Of a stretch of 64,000 nucleotides of DNA, positions 1 to 9,112 are shown piece by piece (position 1 is the first letter of the stretch; the number at the start of each line of letters is the position of its first letter). The DNA comes from Styela clava. Lineage: Eukaryota > Chordata > Ascidiacea > Stolidobranchia > Styelidae. The position numbers and the translations under genes were made by a program. The stretch spans positions 15,033,135 through 15,097,134 of the forward strand of contig NC_135255.1 of the NCBI RefSeq assembly GCF_964204865.1, given 5' to 3'. The notes beneath the pieces are model-generated. The model had not been told where the DNA came from, made no database searches, and was given only the letters and a program-made list of their open reading frames with translations.

Positions 1-582
1 TGACGCCCTTTAACCTAATGATATTTGAAGGCGACAAATACGTCCCGACCGAGATGGCCGGCCTGTAGACTATATAGCTGGCTGTATTCCTAAATTCCTT
101 CGTCCAATATGATTGCCACTAACTTGCAATGTGTTAAATTTATTTGAAACCAATTAATCCAGTTCTTTTATTGAGTGACGAAAGATAATACGGTGTACTG
201 TAAATTATATTCTAATTCCGTGTGCCGTATACCGTATATTTAAAGAATTTTTTGGGCTACCAACTACAAGTCTACATCTGTAGGACAAACATGCTTGATT
301 AACAATAAACTAAATAAATGTGCAGCTTACTAACTAATCAATAACCTAAATGGACCTATACCGACGGTAAAGCAGAGTCGGAAACCTAAACATTTTAAGC
401 TAAAACCTAACCTAAAACGGCGCTGCCAAATGCAAAGCGCAACCTGAAACAACGGGCTGACCTTGAGTCTGAGTCGGTCAAACGCGGGCTCTTGTCACGT
501 GACATCTATGTGACGTCATAATAGGTGTTAAATGACCCATAACAATATTATGATTTAAAAAAGGGAAAGATTGATCGTTACA
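1..582 (-). repeat. 3' LTR of the BEL/Pao element
   Basis: This copy matches 6863-7444 at a constant offset of 6,862 with no difference seen by eye. It begins TGACG and ends TTACA on the plus strand. It contains the palindromes GTCACGTGAC (494-503) and TGACGTCA (511-518). Confidence 0.95.
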
Positions 583-597
583 TACCGCCCCCAATAA
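583..597 (-). other. Polypurine tract next to the 3' LTR
   Basis: On the minus strand a G-rich run reading GGGGGCGG lies two or three bases before the 3' LTR. This is the expected place for the primer of plus-strand DNA synthesis in an LTR retrotransposon. Confidence 0.7.
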
Positions 598-845
598 CTT
601 GACCGGGACTGTGGAAAGTTATTTCAAAACAAAACGATCAATAAATCACATAAAACATAACTAGTAATCGAACGAAACTCATGAAACATCACTCCACAAA
701 TTGGTGGAATTATACAAAATGAATATATACATATAAACATATATCTTAGCGACCAAAAGCCAAATTGTCTTAATAGCCTCAATAAAGCTTATATAGAGCA
801 AAGCCCATTAAATATATTGTAACATTTAGTCATTACAATCATGCT

Positions 846-3800
846 TCACAATTCTTCTAGGAAGCATAATTTTCTGATATCACGAATGAAAGATGAAGAG
901 GCAGTGTCTACACGCACTCTTCTAACATGACCATTACTATCAGGAAAGGTCTCCCTGATGATTCCTTTGGGCCATAAGCCTCGCTTGGTGTTCTCATCTA
1001 CCACGAGAACTAAATCGCCTTCTTTGAAGTTTCTTTCAGGATGGAGCCACTTTTGTTTGGCCTGAAGTTGAAGATATTGCTTGATCCATTGTGACCAAAA
1101 TTGATCCGCTAAGCAATGGACTAGTTTCCAGGATTTACGATATCCATCAGCTCGATTGAACTCTCCAGGAGAAAGCGACGAGTCAAGTTGACCCGTCAAC
1201 AGCATCTTTGGAGTTAGAGGGGGAGAATCCGCAGCATCGTCACTGGATGAGGTGATAGGACGATTATTGATGATTCGTTCCACAATGCACAGAAACGTTT
1301 GTAGGCCTTCATCATCAAGCACTCTTTCTCCAACCAGTGCATACAAAACTTTACGCACTGTACGAATAATTCTTTCCCAACATCCTCCTTGGTGGGAAGC
1401 AAGTGGAGGTGAGTGGATGAACTTGACACCACGATTAAGCATATAGTCGTGTAATTTATCATTGTTCCAGCTCTTTATTGCAGCCTTGAGTTCTCGTTCG
1501 GCCCCAACAAATGTAGAGGCATTGTCACAGTAGATCTCCTTTGGCATGATATGACGACTTGAAAATCGTTCCAAGGCATTCAAAAACGAATTGGTCTCCA
1601 AAGAATGTGAAACTTCGAGATGAACAGCACGAGAAGACATGCATGTGAAAACACAAACATATCGCTTTATTGTGCTTCTTCCTTGCTTGATTATGACTGG
1701 CCCCATATAATCTATTCCAGTCCATGTATAGGCTGGATGACCTGGGGTTACCCTGCTGGCAGGAAGAGGTGCCATAACTTGTTTGCCAACCTTTGCTCTT
1801 TGCATGCGGCATTTAAGACATTTCCTTAGGTAAGAGCGAACAGTAGATTGACCATGTATTATCCAGTATCGTTCTCGAATGACTGCAAGAACATGTAATG
1901 TGCCACTATGTCCCTCTTGCTCATAGTACTTTTTGATGAGTAATCTTGTCACATGGTGATCTTGAGGTAGAATTATTTGATGTTTGCTATGAAGTGGTAG
2001 CAAAGAATGTTGAAGACGTCCTCCAATTCTCATCAAATCATCTTCGATAAATGGACATAAATTCTGAAGTGACTGACACTGACCTTTACGAAGTTGACTC
2101 TTTGGAACCTTATGTTCTATATTATTCATTTCAAGATACTTCATTTGTTTAGAAAACACATCACGCTGGGTGATTCTGAGAATTTCATGAGTGGCATAAT
2201 CCAGCTCATCAACACTTAATTTGCCTATATCTTGAAATTTAACTTTGTGCAAATACTTTGCTTTGCAGAATTTTGTGAAACGTATTATCCAAGCAATTGC
2301 CCTTTGAAGTCGCCCATAATCTGAGTAGCGCTCCATAAGCATAGACAATACAGACTTGACATTATCCTTTTCCATATTAACATTCGTATTTATTATAGTC
2401 TTGACTTCAGGATCATTTTCAGGAATTTGAGGTAAAACTTCAGGACGCTTAGGCCAGTGTTCCTGAGAATGCCAAAGAAATTCAGGCGCATTAAACCAAG
2501 AAATGGCTTTGTCGATACATCTGGGACTTAATCCTCGTGATGCTACATCTGCAGGGTTATTTTTAGTGTCTACATGTCTCCATTGATTAATCGATGAACT
2601 ATTGTGAATTTGAGCCACTCGGTTAGCTACAAAAACATGATACCTTGCTGATGTATTTGATAGATACTGGAGCACCGAAGTTGAATCTGTCCAGTAATGA
2701 ACATTGTTGACTTTGTATTCCAACTCCTTTAGGACAAATCGACTGAGCTTCACTGCGAGTACAGCTGAACATAGCTCCAATCTTGGGATGGTAATCTGCT
2801 TTCTGGGTGTCACTCGAGATTTTCCCAAAACAAATGAGCAATGAATAACACCATTCTGTGACATCATACGCAAATAATTTACTGCACCATATCCAACTTG
2901 GCTGGCATCACAAAACGTATGAAGCTCAATGTGGTCTGTCTTAAATCCTGGCGGTTTGAAACATCTGGGAATGGACACATCCTGCAGTCTCGGAAGCTCG
3001 TTAACCCATTTTTGCCATATTTCTTCATATCGGGTTGGGATCGGAGAGTCCCATCCAATATCTTGAGCACATAGAGTTTGCATGAGGCTTTTCATTGGTA
3101 AGATGAATGGTTGCATCATACCCAATGGATCATATATTTGTGATATCATAGAGAGACAACCACGTCTCGTGAGAGGCTTTGGCTTTATATCCACTTTCAC
3201 AGTGAACTGGTCACTGACATTATTCCACATAATACCAAGTGTCTTAGAGCAATATGATTTATCAAGAGTTGAATCCAAAAAACTATCTTTAGCTTTGTCT
3301 ATATCTGAAATAGAAGAAAGAACAGACCGGCAGTTACTGCGATACTTGGTAAGATGAAAACCTACATTAGATAACAAGCAATCTAACTGATTAATGACAT
3401 CAATAGCACAATGAGAAGAATCACAAGATTTCAAACAGTCATCAACATAAAAATTATTATTAACTGTATTTAAAACTTCAATATTAGCATTTGTTTCATT
3501 ATCTATAGCAGCTCTTTTTAAAGCATATCCAGCTGCACTGGGTGAACTGGTTAGGCCAAAAAGACTTCTTGTCATAAAATAAGATTCAGGTTCTTTTGAA
3601 ATGTCATCATTTGGATACCATAGGAACCTCAGAGAATCCCAATCATCAGGATGAACTTTAACTTGATGAAACATTCCCTTTATGTCACACACAAAGGCTA
3701 TGTCTTCCTGCCTGAATCTGGTCAGAACTCCAACAAGATTTGAGCAGTGGTCTGGTCCTTGTAATACATGATTGTTGAGAGAGATATTGTCCACCTTGAA

Positions 3801-6713
3801 TGAACAATCAAACACAAGCCTAAACTTTTCACCAGTTGAGTGATGAGGTAAATACCAAATCTTCCTTTCATCAGATGGGACATGGTCTTCAGGTATTTTC
3901 TTAGCATAATCATTGTCAATATATTCATGAATTTTTTCTTTGTATTTATCAAAATACTCTGGATCACGTTGAAATTTTCTCTTCAAATAATCAAGTCGTT
4001 TCTTTGCAAATTTATAACTCTGTGGGAATTGTGGTTCTTCACATTTCCATGGTAACCTCATTTGATAGTGACCATCGACCTTACATATTGAATCTTTCAT
4101 GATTGACAAAGCTCTCGTATCTTCGATCGATGGCGCAAATTCTTCAGTGAAGTCAGATTCACTGAAGTCACAATTAAACATTCGTTGCAACTGCTCACAA
4201 AGAACATCTCTTTCAACATTAGCAAAATTGATAGACATACCATTGGTCCCCTTTGAAACATCTTTGCCTATGAGTGTCCATCCAAGTGGGGTATGAACAG
4301 CTGCAGGTTGGCCTTTATTCCCTAGTCTTTTATCTTGAATTATTAGAGCTTCATAATTATCAGCACCAATCAATAATTCTGGTTCATGATTCCCTATTTC
4401 AGGAAAATCGAAACCGTTAAGATGCCGGTAACTTTGTATATCTGCCTTTGTAGGAAGTCCATCTGAAAGTATTGGAAGTGACTCAACAGCTAGAACATCT
4501 TCCAACATAAACTCGTCAGATTCCTGTAGACCCTTAACATTTAGGTGCAATCTGTAGCCGTTTTGCTTATGTAGGCCATTGACTGTGGAAATAGTGAAAG
4601 AATCTTGCTTTCCTTTCACCTTGAGTTTCTTCATAAGACTTAGCTTACAAAGAGTTGCATTTGAGCCATAATCAAGAAGTGCAGTGGTTTTCACAGAGTG
4701 TGAACCATCTGACGAAGTTACACTAACTGGTACAATCATGAGATATACCCTTTTCCTTGAATTGAGAATTGATGCATCAGTGCTTCCATTGACAACATGA
4801 GTTGAAGTGTCACTTGCTGCATTTCTATCAGAAGGCTTGTCCTGTCTGATACGTTCTTGGTTGTGTAGAAGCGAATGGTGCAATTTTCCGCAGTTCTCAA
4901 TTTTGCATCGGTTGTCACTGGGACAGTTGCGTGCTACATGCTTGGTACGAAAACAATTGAAACATAAAGCTTTTGACTGAATAAACTTTGAACGGTCTGG
5001 AACAGACTTCTTGATAAAGGATTCACATTTCCACAACCTGTGGGGTCCATCACAAAGTAAACAATCCGAAAACACATTGGACGACTTAACTTGTGATGTT
5101 TGGGTGACATAAGCGGACACCTTGGTAGAATTATAGCTCTTTTTTGGCATAGCATTTCTATTCTTCAAATTTTGCTCTGCAGTGAGACGGCTCAGCCTAG
5201 TATCTGCCAATATTGCAGATTGATTAACAAATTTATACAAATCATGATATGTTGGTTCTTTGTCACTATTGTAAGTAGATGTATGATGTCTTGTGAACTC
5301 TCTTTGCATTGGTACTGGAAGTCGTAAATAGATTTTGTCAAACAGATCTTGACTGTCAAGCTTAGAACTATGTTCCCAATTTGTCAAAATGATACCACAA
5401 TTACGCATTTGTGTGGCAAGATCATATAATGCTTCAGAATCTTGTGGCTTTATGCTAGGGCCATTTTTGAGTGAATCCATAAATGCGTTTACAACTTTGT
5501 AATCTCGTCCGAATTGTTGCTTAAGAATTGAGCGAGCATCAAGATAACCTTGCAAAGGTGGTTTTACAATGATACACGATTCGATTGCTTTCCTGGCTTT
5601 TCCAGTACATTGATCAATCAAATAGTTAAGTTTAGTACGAGGATCTGCAATTTTACTATCATACATATCATCAAAATTTTGAATAAACCTGTGATAACTC
5701 AATGCATCTCCACCAAATTTCTCTATTTCTTGAGGTCCTTGTCTAATTGAAGATGCCATGCAATACAGAGCATCAGCAAGACTCATTGAATTTTGGTTAT
5801 CACCAACCGAAACTGGTGTAGGCCCATGGCTATAGCTAGTTGGATTACCTTGCATAAAAACTTGTCTATCAGGAACATGTTTAGACTCCTGTCTTCTTGG
5901 TTGAGGTTGCAGAATGCTATTGTATGTAAAAGATGAATTATATTGCATCTCTTGTGGTGCTTGATAGACTGGGTGATATCTGTCCGCAGCAGTATGGTTA
6001 ATGTTACATTGCTCGTTATGTCTTTCCGGTGAGTGGTATTCAGCACCTGAGTAGCGTTGTTGTTCCGACTGGGGAACCTGACCAATATAAGGATGATTTG
6101 CTTGTTGTATGCTAGGGAGATAATCTTTGTTCATGTATGTTTGTGACGCGATAGGTGGGCTAGGATGTCTTTGAAATGAAGGAGTTTGCTTGGTCTGGTG
6201 CTCATGAGAAACTGACGCTGGTTCAACTTCATCAAGACATGCATTAACTTGTTCGCCATATGCATTATTTGGCATTGCGGGAGGCACATTTGAAACTTGA
6301 GTTACATCTTGTCGTAACGAAGAAATAGAACCTACACATGAAGGTGCCCGACTGGCGGACGCTAGAGATTCTAATTCCTCATCTATCATGGATGCCTTAG
6401 CGCGTGACAAGTTAATATCAATTTCAAGCTTTGCCTGCTTCATTTCAACCTTTTTCTGCTCCATTTCCACCTTTTTCTGCTCCATTTCCACCTTTTTCTG
6501 ATCCATTTCCACTTTTCTTTGATCCATTTCTACTTTGCGTCTTTGGAGCTGGGCTTCATTCTCCATCTCCTCCAACTTTAACTTTGTTAAACGAGCACGC
6601 TCCGAGCGCAGGCTGACACTAGACATCTTGCTACAATGCGAGCCATTAGATGCTGTACTTTTAGCATCATCAAAAACTTGCCAATCAGCACTTGAACTGT
6701 TTGAAGCCATCAT
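846..6713 (-). CDS. BEL/Pao gag-pol polyprotein, intact
   Basis: A single uninterrupted frame of 1,955 aa encodes all functions needed for retrotransposition. Residues 60-99 form a coiled coil of near-perfect heptads. A DUF1759-like gag region spans about 330-480. Two zinc knuckles follow (C551/C554/H558/C563 and C584/C587/H592/C597). The aspartic protease (DUF1758-like, about 655-820) has Asp681-Tyr-Gly where D-T/S-G is usual. Reverse transcriptase centres on YVDD at 1089-1092. RNase H follows, with acidic residues near 1269 and 1343. Integrase has an H2C2 zinc site (His1586 or His1587, His1602, Cys1632, Cys1635) and the catalytic triad Asp1668, Asp1730, Glu1780. A DUF5641-like tail ends the protein. 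Two ATGs stand at the start; the first is taken. Gag and pol share one frame, so no frameshift is needed. No env is present. The intact frame and matching LTRs suggest a recent insertion. Confidence 0.96.
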   Translation of the reverse strand: MMASNSSSADWQVFDDAKSTASNGSHCSKMSSVSLRSERARLTKLKLEEMENEAQLQRRKVEMDQRKVEMDQKKVEMEQKKVEMEQKKVEMKQAKLEIDINLSRAKASMIDEELESLASASRAPSCVGSISSLRQDVTQVSNVPPAMPNNAYGEQVNACLDEVEPASVSHEHQTKQTPSFQRHPSPPIASQTYMNKDYLPSIQQANHPYIGQVPQSEQQRYSGAEYHSPERHNEQCNINHTAADRYHPVYQAPQEMQYNSSFTYNSILQPQPRRQESKHVPDRQVFMQGNPTSYSHGPTPVSVGDNQNSMSLADALYCMASSIRQGPQEIEKFGGDALSYHRFIQNFDDMYDSKIADPRTKLNYLIDQCTGKARKAIESCIIVKPPLQGYLDARSILKQQFGRDYKVVNAFMDSLKNGPSIKPQDSEALYDLATQMRNCGIILTNWEHSSKLDSQDLFDKIYLRLPVPMQREFTRHHTSTYNSDKEPTYHDLYKFVNQSAILADTRLSRLTAEQNLKNRNAMPKKSYNSTKVSAYVTQTSQVKSSNVFSDCLLCDGPHRLWKCESFIKKSVPDRSKFIQSKALCFNCFRTKHVARNCPSDNRCKIENCGKLHHSLLHNQERIRQDKPSDRNAASDTSTHVVNGSTDASILNSRKRVYLMIVPVSVTSSDGSHSVKTTALLDYGSNATLCKLSLMKKLKVKGKQDSFTISTVNGLHKQNGYRLHLNVKGLQESDEFMLEDVLAVESLPILSDGLPTKADIQSYRHLNGFDFPEIGNHEPELLIGADNYEALIIQDKRLGNKGQPAAVHTPLGWTLIGKDVSKGTNGMSINFANVERDVLCEQLQRMFNCDFSESDFTEEFAPSIEDTRALSIMKDSICKVDGHYQMRLPWKCEEPQFPQSYKFAKKRLDYLKRKFQRDPEYFDKYKEKIHEYIDNDYAKKIPEDHVPSDERKIWYLPHHSTGEKFRLVFDCSFKVDNISLNNHVLQGPDHCSNLVGVLTRFRQEDIAFVCDIKGMFHQVKVHPDDWDSLRFLWYPNDDISKEPESYFMTRSLFGLTSSPSAAGYALKRAAIDNETNANIEVLNTVNNNFYVDDCLKSCDSSHCAIDVINQLDCLLSNVGFHLTKYRSNCRSVLSSISDIDKAKDSFLDSTLDKSYCSKTLGIMWNNVSDQFTVKVDIKPKPLTRRGCLSMISQIYDPLGMMQPFILPMKSLMQTLCAQDIGWDSPIPTRYEEIWQKWVNELPRLQDVSIPRCFKPPGFKTDHIELHTFCDASQVGYGAVNYLRMMSQNGVIHCSFVLGKSRVTPRKQITIPRLELCSAVLAVKLSRFVLKELEYKVNNVHYWTDSTSVLQYLSNTSARYHVFVANRVAQIHNSSSINQWRHVDTKNNPADVASRGLSPRCIDKAISWFNAPEFLWHSQEHWPKRPEVLPQIPENDPEVKTIINTNVNMEKDNVKSVLSMLMERYSDYGRLQRAIAWIIRFTKFCKAKYLHKVKFQDIGKLSVDELDYATHEILRITQRDVFSKQMKYLEMNNIEHKVPKSQLRKGQCQSLQNLCPFIEDDLMRIGGRLQHSLLPLHSKHQIILPQDHHVTRLLIKKYYEQEGHSGTLHVLAVIRERYWIIHGQSTVRSYLRKCLKCRMQRAKVGKQVMAPLPASRVTPGHPAYTWTGIDYMGPVIIKQGRSTIKRYVCVFTCMSSRAVHLEVSHSLETNSFLNALERFSSRHIMPKEIYCDNASTFVGAERELKAAIKSWNNDKLHDYMLNRGVKFIHSPPLASHQGGCWERIIRTVRKVLYALVGERVLDDEGLQTFLCIVERIINNRPITSSSDDAADSPPLTPKMLLTGQLDSSLSPGEFNRADGYRKSWKLVHCLADQFWSQWIKQYLQLQAKQKWLHPERNFKEGDLVLVVDENTKRGLWPKGIIRETFPDSNGHVRRVRVDTASSSFIRDIRKLCFLEEL
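6420..6539 (-). repeat. 21-bp tandem repeat encoding gag heptads
   Basis: About five and a half copies of a 21-bp unit inside the gag N-terminus encode KVEM(D/E)Q(R/K)-type heptads (residues 60-99). The unit is exactly seven codons, so gain or loss of copies keeps the frame and changes only coiled-coil length. Confidence 0.85.
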
Positions 6714-6811
6714 AAATGATATGATTAGAGAAATGAATTTACAATAATCAGTCAGTGAAATTTATTTGTACAAGTCAATCTTGAATTGTGGCCTGGGCAA
6801 TCCTAAATGCG

Positions 6812-6832
6812 TTGAGTGGCTTGTCCACTCAA
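6812..6832 (-). other. Perfect stem-loop in the retrotransposon leader
   Basis: An 8-bp perfect inverted repeat (TTGAGTGG / CCACTCAA) with a 5-nt loop lies 30 bases inside the 5' LTR in the untranslated leader. Its position suits an RNA element for packaging, dimerisation or priming, but the role is inferred from place only. Confidence 0.5.
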
Positions 6833-6862
6833 TGCCACGAAAAATTCTTTAAACGATGTAAG

Positions 6863-7444
6863 TGACGCCCTTTAACCTAATGATATTTGAAGGCGACAAA
6901 TACGTCCCGACCGAGATGGCCGGCCTGTAGACTATATAGCTGGCTGTATTCCTAAATTCCTTCGTCCAATATGATTGCCACTAACTTGCAATGTGTTAAA
7001 TTTATTTGAAACCAATTAATCCAGTTCTTTTATTGAGTGACGAAAGATAATACGGTGTACTGTAAATTATATTCTAATTCCGTGTGCCGTATACCGTATA
7101 TTTAAAGAATTTTTTGGGCTACCAACTACAAGTCTACATCTGTAGGACAAACATGCTTGATTAACAATAAACTAAATAAATGTGCAGCTTACTAACTAAT
7201 CAATAACCTAAATGGACCTATACCGACGGTAAAGCAGAGTCGGAAACCTAAACATTTTAAGCTAAAACCTAACCTAAAACGGCGCTGCCAAATGCAAAGC
7301 GCAACCTGAAACAACGGGCTGACCTTGAGTCTGAGTCGGTCAAACGCGGGCTCTTGTCACGTGACATCTATGTGACGTCATAATAGGTGTTAAATGACCC
7401 ATAACAATATTATGATTTAAAAAAGGGAAAGATTGATCGTTACA
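6863..7444 (-). repeat. 5' LTR of the BEL/Pao element
   Basis: In element sense this LTR carries the promoter. It is 582 bp, TG...CA, and looks identical to the other copy. Transcription would run leftwards through gag-pol. Confidence 0.95.
7356..7380. promoter_or_regulatory. E-box and CRE palindromes in the 5' LTR
   Basis: GTCACGTGAC (7356-7365) contains the E-box CACGTG, and 7 bp further lies the full palindromic CRE TGACGTCA (7373-7380). Both sit within 90 bp of the upstream end of the LTR, the usual U3 enhancer position. CACGTG is known as a bHLH-zip site and TGACGTCA as a CREB/ATF site; use here is inferred. The same pair occurs in the other LTR. Confidence 0.5.
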
Positions 7445-7648
7445 TTGCATTTGCACCATATACTATAGTGTTGTGCATTTATAGAGCATGCTTATTATTT
7501 TTGACCAAAATGCACTTTTCATAATTGATCAACAAATTTTTCCAGTCGACAGCGAAACTATATATATTGTGATTTAACACGGTTTTTAGGAAAAATCCTT
7601 GGTTTGCTCATCGAACTGTTGCAATATTAAAATATTTAATGTCCTCAG

Positions 7649-7935
7649 GTCTTTCAAGATCGGCAGTGCGAGTACCCAATATCAGCTCGGTGTAGGTGGC
7701 TATTCTGGTGATGCTACGGATGCCATGTCCCAAAAAAACGGAATGAAATTCTCAACAAAAGATAAGGATCACGACACTTGGAGCAAAAATCGCGCTGTAT
7801 CCCACACATTTATCCAATCTTAATGGAAAATACTATAAAGGTGGTACACACTCTTCTTATGGTGATAGGGTCAATTGGTATGGATGAAGAAGATATCTTT
7901 ATTCCCTCAAATTTACGGAGATGAAAATTTGACCA
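7649..7935 (+). pseudogene. Broken fibrinogen-related domain exon
   Basis: After a TTTAATGTCCTCAG acceptor the frame encodes the typical last exon of a fibrinogen-related lectin: GGYSG, then NGMKFSTKD..HDTWS, then after a shift SNLNGKYYKGGTHSSYGD..NWYG, and finally YSLKFTEMKI. These are the conserved C-terminal blocks of ficolin/FREP-type domains, including the calcium-loop region. Lesions: a shift of reading frame plus a short deletion around 7785-7815, where the conserved tryptophan-rich stretch is lost; TGA at 7885-7887 where the family has Trp; and TGA at 7930-7932 near the end. No upstream exons were recognised before the retrotransposon. Such lectins act in innate recognition in invertebrates; this copy cannot make a normal domain. 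Confidence 0.85.
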
Positions 7936-9112
7936 ACTGCATAAAGTGGGAGAAAGATGAAATGCTGAAAAATTGTTTCCAAACAATATTTTGATATTTT
8001 CTTTCAATTTCCAATACATATACAGAAAACACAGGAGGGTGGCAGACAATACTGGGAGCTGACTTTTCAATACGGGATGTCATCTCGCTTCCAAATGTCT
8101 GCACAGAAAATCTGGTTTTTAATTTCGTTTTCTGATTGCGATTACAGGTCTGATTTTCGTAATACTAAACCATAAATCACAAGTACTTCTGGGTTGAGGA
8201 TATGTAGTGTGAAGTCTTAATATCGACATACATATACGTGTGTTCAAATCATTAAATTTTTCTCAATCTTAATGCATTCATGATATATGAGCTGATATGA
8301 ACAGACAATATAGGTGCAAGGGGTGATTTGGTGTATGCAAACCAACAGCCAACAGACGTTTTTTTTTGTTTTTATACATCTGCAGAGATAGACTATCTAA
8401 ATAGTGAATGATTTTGACAAGAAGGTTATAATAACTTCATTCAGAAACATAAGCAAAATCGTAATATATACGATATATCACATATATATCACGGAAAATA
8501 TAATTCAAAATTTGTATTACATATAAATCAACATCAAAGACAGCAACCTACTGCTACTACATCTACTTGTTGCTTGCATGAAACTTTGGTGAGAATATCG
8601 AATTATAATCAGACAAAAAAGATCGATATGTAACGATTTGATAAATCGTTGTTGAAATTGCTTTTGTTGTGAGTCTCATTATTGTAATGGTTGTTTATGG
8701 GTTGGTAAAAAGTTGCTTTTCTACGCAATTTTTCAGTGTAGGCGACTTAATAATAGAATAAGTCGAAAGAGGGCTATTACATTTACTTGTAATTCAACAA
8801 CTAAAGACATGGACAATAATTTCATCTCATATTGCCATCAAACTGAGGCATATTTTGTATTTTCCATTTATATAGCTATTCCAGAACGATTAAGTAAAGC
8901 TGACTAAATGTAATATGGCATGGATCAAATGATTGTCTCAATGCAATACCACACAAATCCAATTCTCCGATTCTAAGATTTCCGATATTTAGTTAAATTT
9001 GTCTTGCCGTTGCAATAAGGTAATTAGGTTCAATATACCAAGTTAACGTAGTCATTACTTCCGTTTATATATATTTGAGAAATGTTCTCTTTATCAGAAA
9101 CAGCATTTATTG
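7936..9112. other. Intergenic, no gene seen
   Basis: AT-rich sequence with short open stretches but no coding similarity, splice-consistent exon or named repeat recognised. Confidence 0.6.

Larger units (their letters stand above)
1..7444 (-). mobile_element. Complete BEL/Pao LTR retrotransposon
   Basis: Two direct LTRs of 582 bp (1-582 and 6863-7444) flank one long gag-pol frame read on the minus strand, so the 5' LTR in element sense is the right-hand one. Both LTRs start TG and end CA. Order of parts in element sense: 5' LTR, short leader with a stem-loop, gag-pol, about 260 bp of untranslated DNA, polypurine tract, 3' LTR. Domain order (protease, RT, RNase H, integrase) and the style of the gag and protease regions place it in BEL/Pao. 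No env-like frame follows the integrase. The window begins on the first LTR base, so the left target duplication lies outside; bases right of the element are TTGCA. The insertion lies about 200 bp from a fibrinogen-domain relic. Confidence 0.96.

Noticed and set aside
846-1200. Possible env gene after the integrase
   Set aside because: The frame ends with the DUF5641-like tail, and only about 260 untranslated bases separate it from the LTR. No signal peptide or membrane protein is present.
1214-5750. Many 60-100-codon open frames on both strands inside 846-6713
   Set aside because: They overlap the 1,955-codon gag-pol frame in other phases and show no family features.
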